NCBI GenBank assembly: GCA_001949185.1
Contig: BDGG01000003.1
Coordinates: 1,631,270 to 1,695,269 of the forward strand
Origin: Ramazzottius varieornatus
Taxonomy: Eukaryota; Tardigrada; Eutardigrada; Parachela; Ramazzottiidae
Direction: 5' to 3'
Length of the DNA stretch: 64,000 nt
Shown: positions 58,763 to 64,000 of the stretch, piece after piece
Numbering within the stretch: position 1 is the first letter of the stretch
Layout: each line of letters starts with the position of its first letter
Notes under the pieces: model-generated
What the model was told of the DNA's origin: nothing
The model's input: only the letters and a program-made list of their open reading frames with translations
Database searches by the model: none
Made by a program: the position numbers and the translations under genes

Positions 58763-61206
58763 AACGGTGCTTGTCTCCATTGGAAGATGCGCGATGAGGT
58801 GAAGAAGCTGCTGCCACTCACAACCGAACAAGCCCGGAAGAAGAAGGTGGACGATTGGAAAGTGCGTCGCGTTCTCCGTCTTACTCAAGCCCGTCAACAA
58901 GCTAAGCACGCTGCCTGTCACATCCGGATAGACTTCTGGAACGAAGTAGATCGTATTGCTGACGAAATGAGAAAGATTAACGCAGAGAAACGACGCATCG
59001 AAGATGAACTACAAGCCAAACGTCGCGCCGCTGAAGAAGCCAAGGTATGACTCGTTTACCCGTCTAAACTATCAGGATGATTTGATAGGGTCTTTGTTCT
59101 AGATTGCTGAAGAAAGGCAGAGGTTGATTGAACAGGAGAAAGCTGAGGAAGAACTACGTGAACTGAAGAAACGCCAGGCTGAAGTCTACGCTCAACGCAC
59201 TCGTTCACGCTTCAACAAAGCTCTTCAAGAAGAGCAACGTCGTCGAGCTACAGCTCTGAAGAATGAAGAACAAGTCAAGGAAGACGTGGTGAAGAGTAGG
59301 GAAATGGAAGCGCAAAAGTATCGCATCCGAACTGCGTATCACAAAGAAGCCTATCTGCCCGTCGTCAAAGAAGTCTCCTTCGCTCGACGCGATTCCATGA
59401 TACCGCGCGATAACGTTCCCGAACCGACAGCTGGCGTCCTGCAACCCATCGCCGATGGTAGCTCGATGGTTTCCTCAATTTCTAATATCCAGTCGACGCT
59501 GGATAACAGTGAGAATTCAGAGAGCAACGAGAAGTACAGAAGCGTGCCTAACGTGCGCGTGCTGAGACCGCGAGCTTACAGAGGCAAGGAGAATATTCCT
59601 CCTGGAGAACGAGCGGGCAACGGGATGTCAAAGGGAACTACCGAACGAAGGAAGAAGGGGAAAGGTCCGTTGGTGCCTGTGTCAGAATCGAATAATAGCC
59701 AGGAGAACGTCGATGCCGAGAATATCAGCGTCAATCAAGAATCAACGCTAGGCTCTGTGCATTCGCTGGGACCAAAGTCGCGCATGGTTCCTGTCGATGT
59801 CCAGACTTGTCCTGCCGCTTCACCTCCTTCTCTTGCCTCTGTCAAGCAACGCCAGATGACGGCTATGTCTTCGCTGGATGAATTTTCTCTTCGAGCAAAG
59901 GTAAGGCTGGATTTCCTGTCCCGCAGATCAATCAGTCAACGTAAAGCAGCCCGCACTTCCGGCGACGTCAGGGGTGACTTCATCGGGGTGTGTGTAGCTT
60001 GTCCTTGGCTTTCCTTGGCGGGGTCCTTGCACTGTTTTGTCTGATGTCCGGTGCTCTGTTTCCTCTCCGTCGAAAATATAAATAACGTTGTAAGAACGGT
60101 AACGTTTTATTTTTGTTCGGGTTTTTTTAGTCGGTTGGAACGTCTCTCAACTCATCGGATGACTCCATTCGTTCGCAAGACTCGGAAGTTCTTCGATCGA
60201 TCCTCCAGAATCCAGCCACCCAGTTCTCCCCACCAAAGCAACCACGCAACCCTCTCCGTCTCCGTAACAGTCAGTCCGATGGACCTCCACGACTTTTCAG
60301 TGGTAAGGAAGCAAAAGCCGAAGGAGCGGAGCTTCGTAGGAAATAGCTGGCGAACGGAAGTTGTGGAAGTTGTGCCTGATGATTGCACGAATATTTGATT
60401 CGTTTTTGTTTTCCAGGTAAATTCAGCACGGACAATCTGCCAGCAGATAGCGCGTCACAAGCCACACATCGCTCGGCAGATTCGAACTTCCCCGCCAGCG
60501 AAGTCGATCCAGCTCCACGCAAACGTCAGCCCTTCCGGTCGCTTGGGAACATCCAAAGTCCAACTGCAACAGGCGACAAGGTCCTCAAGAAGAAAGCTCC
60601 AGCGCAGCCTGTGGACCTGCTGGAAGACCTCCAGGAAGTCATGCGAGCACTGGAGATCCTGGACGCCAACGTTGCCGGAAGCCACGCCGACTCCTTCACC
60701 ATGAGCGTCAGCTCGGGACCGCTGTCCACACCGGAATCCAAGATGATCGAGTCGGATGAAAGCTGGATCAGCCAACAAACCCTCTCCAATGGTAACTCAA
60801 ATAGGAAAGAAGTTTCGAAGAGTTCTATCAAACTAGGATTTCGGCAAATGACTCGAACAAAATCGTTTTCGCGGATGGCGCATAGTTTCAGTCGATAGTA
60901 TTGAAGACGTGCGCCACTTCAGATAACGATACCGTTCAATTCATTTGCCAAGTCCCAAATGCATGCTTGCTTTTCTCTCGTCCAGAATCGTCCTTCCGAA
61001 ACTACAGTCATCTGACGTCGATCGAGACTGGTTCGCTCTTCACCATTCTCTCGACCATTCATGGTGAATCGACACTGGAGACTGGTCCGCTTGATCAGTG
61101 GTCCTTCCGGTCGCGGTTGAATAGTTCAACGCTGAGCAGTGGCAACTTGAGCGAGTTCTCGACCGGGAACATTCACGACTTTCTGCCTTGCCACGTCTCC
61201 ACATAG
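58763..61206 (+). CDS. Coiled-coil protein (CCDC112/CCDC148-like), possibly 5' incomplete
   Basis: Five exons join in phase: 58763-59044, 59103-59900, 60131-60302, 60417-60791 and 60986-61206. The first ATG in frame is at 58787 (MRDEVKKLLPLTTEQARKKK), but the exon is open from an acceptor at 58762, so earlier exons are possible. Residues about 1-190 are charged heptad-rich helix (FWNEVDRIADEMRKINAEKR, LRELKKRQAEVYAQRTRSRF) ending in SFARRDSMIPRD. The remaining roughly 420 residues are Ser/Pro-rich and disordered (VRVLRPRAYRGKENIPPGER), with a short helical patch LLEDLQEVMRALEILDAN. The coiled-coil part resembles the C-terminal region of CCDC112/CCDC148-type centrosomal or ciliary proteins; that assignment is tentative. 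A hairpin repeat fills much of the last intron. Confidence 0.75.
60843..60949. repeat. Full-length hairpin repeat in coiled-coil gene intron
   Basis: 107-bp element with exact termini GGCAAATGA and TCATTTGCC, arms AAAATCGTTTTCGC / AGATAACGATA, core GATGGCGCATAG / CGTGCGCCACTT. It lies in the 194-nt intron 60792-60985. Confidence 0.93.
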
Positions 61207-62117
61207 ATCAGTTCCATGTTGAATAGTCCAGCTGAAGCTGGCGCTCAGGTTCAGGTATATAATTGGTTCGGTTTGCGCATCTTCAGAAATGTTTATCAAA
61301 TAGTTTTTTTTGCAGGATAAGGAAGGAAGCTCAAGAAACTACAGGGTATCTCGAACTGCACGTTTTTGTTTACAACTATTTATTTACTCTTTTGTGGCCG
61401 TATCAACATATGTTGCTACTTTATCTTTGACGTTTGCAATATACAGGAGTATTTTAGACTCGACTTTTCTTTACCGAAAAACAGCGTAATATTTTTCCTT
61501 GTACACAGCTACAAAGTCTGGTCTCACTTGAATATCTTTTTCTTCGCGTTTTTATCTAAGTATGGTATCGAAAAATTCAGAACGCTTGAATACGAGTTAT
61601 ACAACAAAAATGAACATAGCAATCATCATACATCGTATTTTTGTCTGGTAGTAACGCGTAGGTTCCGGGGGAGAAAGAAGTAATTTCTTCTGTGGAAGGT
61701 ATCTGGGTTTATTCTCATCTAAGCTACCGGATAACAAGCTGAAACATTTCAATCGATTGCAACCATAATAAGGATGATTACGGCTGAAGAAATAATTAGC
61801 AATCACAGTCTGTTGGTTGCTTTCCCTTTTTTCCTGTAGGTGTGACGTGACAGGACCACGTTGGCCCATGCTTGTCCTTCCTTCCTTCCTTTTGGTTCCT
61901 GATTTCACTGTACGGTGTCATGACGGTTAATCCTTTCTGCGTTGTCCACGGTTTTTGTACGATCGATTGCTGGGACTAAGCGAGTCTACCATGCCTTAGC
62001 TTCAAGTTTACTTGACAGTTTACAGGCGGAAGCAAGACGCGATAAAATTACAGGGTCAATCTGTTCGTCTCGTTTTTCTCTTCCTCCTTTTGTTTTTTCT
62101 CTTTCTTCAGCGGCAAT
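61207..62117. other. Spacer, coiled-coil gene to VAT1
   Basis: About 0.9 kb, AT-rich in the first half and pyrimidine-rich just before the VAT1 start. No supported ORF or hairpin repeat. Confidence 0.45.
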
Positions 62118-64000
62118 ATGGCGGATAGTGGTCAAGTCGAGGCGCTTCTGCAGAACGGTACTGTGCAGATGAAGGCTGGAGGCATTTCCGGAGACTTCAA
62201 GGTTCCACCGATGAAGCATGAAATCAAGGCTGTAGCGCTGCACTCCTTCGGCGGACCACGGTCAGTCAAGGTGGAGAATCGACCGGAGCCCGGCATGGAA
62301 AAGGGACAAGTCCTTATTCGGGTCAAAGCTACGTAAGCGTCTGTTCTTGCTTTCGAACATCCTCACCCTTTACAAGAGCACCATATGGGACGGTGTCGGC
62401 AAATGGACTGCACATGGTCGTTGTCACAAGAAGCGCACATGTCTAGTATTTCTGGCCGGAGGTGTGCGCCACTTAGTTAACGATCATGTTGGAGTCCTCC
62501 GCCGACGTCCCATATGGTCGAACCTCAACGACTGTTAGTACAACTTTTGTCGCTGTTATGCAAGCGGCGGCCCTTCGGGTGCAGGTCTTAATATGCATGC
62601 GATGTCGTTGTAGGGGAGTCAACTTTTTGGACTTGATGGCCCGTCAAGGAGTCTTAGATGGTGCCCCGAAGCTTCCCGCCGTGATGGGCTTTGAACTGGC
62701 TGGAGATGTCGAAGCATTTGTGTCGACCGGGTCAAGCAACATCATGGACATCAAAGTATGGAAACAAGAATAACATTTCAGGCTGCTCTATTTGGATGGC
62801 TGCATATGAAAACTTGCCAGATCGTTAGTCAAAGTGGCGCAGTCTTCCAGCCAACAACAATGTATACGTGCGCCACATGAGAGAACGAACTTGCACTTTT
62901 CGTTTGCCGGCCTCCATTTTCTGTCTTTTTCGGCGAACGATTATTAGCAAGGAGGCAGGAACGTACAGCACCCGAAGCGTGATCTAATTCTAGATTTCTT
63001 GATTTTACAGCCAGGAGATCGGGTGATCGCTTTTACGGATTACAACGCCTGGGCGGAAGTGGTTTGCGTCTCGATCGACTACGTGTACAAAATGCCAGCC
63101 CATATGAGCTATGAAGAAGGTGCTTCCATGCTGTCTTACGTAACGGCTCATCTACTGCTCTTCCACCTTGGGGGACTGCGCAAAGGACAGTCGTTGCTGG
63201 TGCATTCGGCCGGCGGATCAGTGGTAAGATGTGTCAAGCTTCATTGACATCTAATGCCTACAGAAAGTCCTAAAGAGCTCGCCATAAAAGAGCGCATCGT
63301 TGACTCCGCCAAAAGAAGAGGCAGGCCGAAACTGCTGACAGCTCTCTTACAGTGTAGTTGGCCTTGGTCCTTTTGCTTTGCTTCGTAAGTGCGGACGGAA
63401 TGGGTAAAATATCGATCCATCCAGGGTTCGTCGCTTCTCGTTAGTGGTCCACTTTGTTATGTAGACAAGAAAAATGAGAAAGAAAACAGGAAAGGGAAGT
63501 GAAGACTGAGAGTCGTTAGAGGGGAAGTCAACGTGAGATCGGATGGAAATTTATGAATGCATGGTACGAGACTCGAGTCTCAGACTGATCCAACAAGTTT
63601 CCACCTGTAAGGCAACCCCGACGAGCCAATTACTGTACAGGCTTACTTCGTAAACCGCGGGTACACTTCCTATGCACACGTCGAGAATAGTTTTCAGATG
63701 GCGCATGTTTTCAGCTATCCAGTGTGAAAACGTGCGCCACTTAATTTAGCTCGACAAGATCGTTCTTTTCAAGTGGCGCGTTTTCAGTAAATAATGCTGA
63801 AAAGGTGCGCCTCTTGGAAAAACGTTCCTGTCAAGTATGCTTCCGGACTTGATGCATAAAACACTTCGCCACTGTTACAAATATTCACCATCGCAAATCA
63901 TAAGCTTTCTGACGGATAATTTTTCCAGGGATTAGCGGTGAGCCAGCTCGCCCGAACGGTGGGCGACGTCAAGCTGATCGGTACAGCTTCCTTGCATAAG
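62118..64000 (+). CDS. VAT1: VAT1-like synaptic-vesicle/mitochondrial NAD(P)H oxidoreductase, 5' part
   Basis: Quinone-oxidoreductase-family (MDR) protein of vesicle and mitochondrial outer membranes. Exons 62118-62332, 62614-62755, 63011-63223 and 63929-beyond 64000 join in phase. ATG 62118 opens MADSGQVEAL. The MDR fold begins EIKAVALHSFGGPRSVKVEN. GVNFLDLMARQGVLDGAPKL matches the VAT1 signature NFADLMARQG. PGDRVIAFTDYNAWAEVVCV and EGASMLSYVTAHLLLFHLGG follow. The nucleotide-binding glycine turn is built across a junction (VHSAGGSV|GLAVSQLART), then VGDVKLIGTASLHK reaches the window edge. There is no zinc-ligand pattern, as expected for this branch. Introns 1, 2 and 3 carry one, one and two hairpin repeats. 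Confidence 0.93.
62395..62506. repeat. Full-length hairpin repeat in VAT1 intron 1
   Basis: 112-bp element from GTCGGCAAATGGACTGC to GGAGTCCTCCGCCGAC, core AGAAGCGCACATG / GTGTGCGCCACTTAG, with CGATCATG on the right arm. Confidence 0.9.
62811..62896. repeat. Hairpin repeat copy in VAT1 intron 2
   Basis: GCCAGATCGTTAGTCAAAG and CATGAGAGAACGAACTTGC arms, core AGTGGCGCAG / GTGCGCCACATG. The loop contains CCAACAACAATG, the complement of the usual loop. Confidence 0.88.
63681..63754. repeat. Hairpin repeat copy A in VAT1 intron 3
   Basis: TCGAGAATAGTTTTCAGATG and ACTTAATTTAGCTCGA arms, core ATGGCGCATG / CGTGCGCCAC. It abuts copy B directly. Confidence 0.85.
63755..63833. repeat. Hairpin repeat copy B in VAT1 intron 3
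   Basis: GACAAGATCGTTCTTTTCAAG and TTGGAAAAACGTTCCTGTC arms, core GTGGCGCGTTTTC / GGTGCGCCTC. It follows copy A with no spacer. Confidence 0.85.

Noticed and set aside
1-64000. tRNA, rRNA, CRISPR or bacterial horizontally transferred genes
   Set aside because: No cloverleaf T-loop pattern, no rRNA-like sequence, no regularly spaced repeats, and all confident genes have animal-type introns.

Overview
This is nuclear DNA of an invertebrate animal. Every confident gene is split by GT-AG introns (one GC-AG), mostly 50-300 nt long, and the proteins are animal families: Eag potassium channel, amyloid precursor protein, M13 neprilysins, a neuropeptide-type GPCR, a MAM/LDLa membrane protein, a DHHC palmitoyltransferase, a GT10 fucosyltransferase, exosome subunit RRP42, VARP, LTO1 and VAT1. 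Compact genes, short introns and tandem secreted neprilysins suggest an ecdysozoan; a tardigrade is my best guess, but nothing in the window proves it. I saw no rRNA, tRNA, CRISPR array or bacterial-style operon.

Layout. 1-4101 (-): eight 5' exons of an Eag/KCNH channel; the 3' end lies outside the window. 7190-12271 (-): an APP homologue. 15986-23454 (+): two tandem M13 metallopeptidases with matching exon structure. 23586-23855: a 270-bp palindromic repeat. 24576-25240 (-): a ubiquitin-like-domain protein. 28854-31923 (+): a class A GPCR. 35820-36795 (-): a BED-finger protein with a hAT-transposase-like tail. 40304-45955 (+): a MAM/LDLa single-pass receptor. From 46.5 kb the window is gene-dense: ZDHHC3/7-type palmitoyltransferase (-), alpha-1,3-fucosyltransferase (-), EXOSC7 (-), a 59-residue Lys-rich protein (-), ankyrin-free VARP (+), an unidentified ORF (-), LTO1 (-), a coiled-coil protein (+), and the 5' part of VAT1 (+). 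I rebuilt the exon chains by hand. Reading phase closes exactly across nearly every junction of the named genes, which is the main support for the coordinates. The gene-poor stretches (about 4.1-7.2, 12.3-16.0, 25.2-28.8, 31.9-35.8 and 36.8-40.3 kb) show nothing I can call.

The most unusual feature is a family of about 19 short hairpin repeats of roughly 70-112 bp. The core is AAGTGGCGCA ... TGCGCCACTT inside longer inverted termini (GTCGGCAAATGRACT ... AGTYCATTTGCCGAC). All well-preserved copies but one lie inside introns of the annotated genes, although intergenic DNA is at least as abundant. The two neprilysins give a natural filled-site/empty-site comparison. One copy sits in a stop-free intron whose length is a multiple of three. 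These look like non-autonomous foldback/MITE elements with a strong intron bias.

The genes do not form one pathway. Several make membrane or secretory-route products (channel, APP, GPCR, MAM receptor, DHHC enzyme, fucosyltransferase, VARP, VAT1). EXOSC7 and LTO1 serve RNA and ribosome biology.
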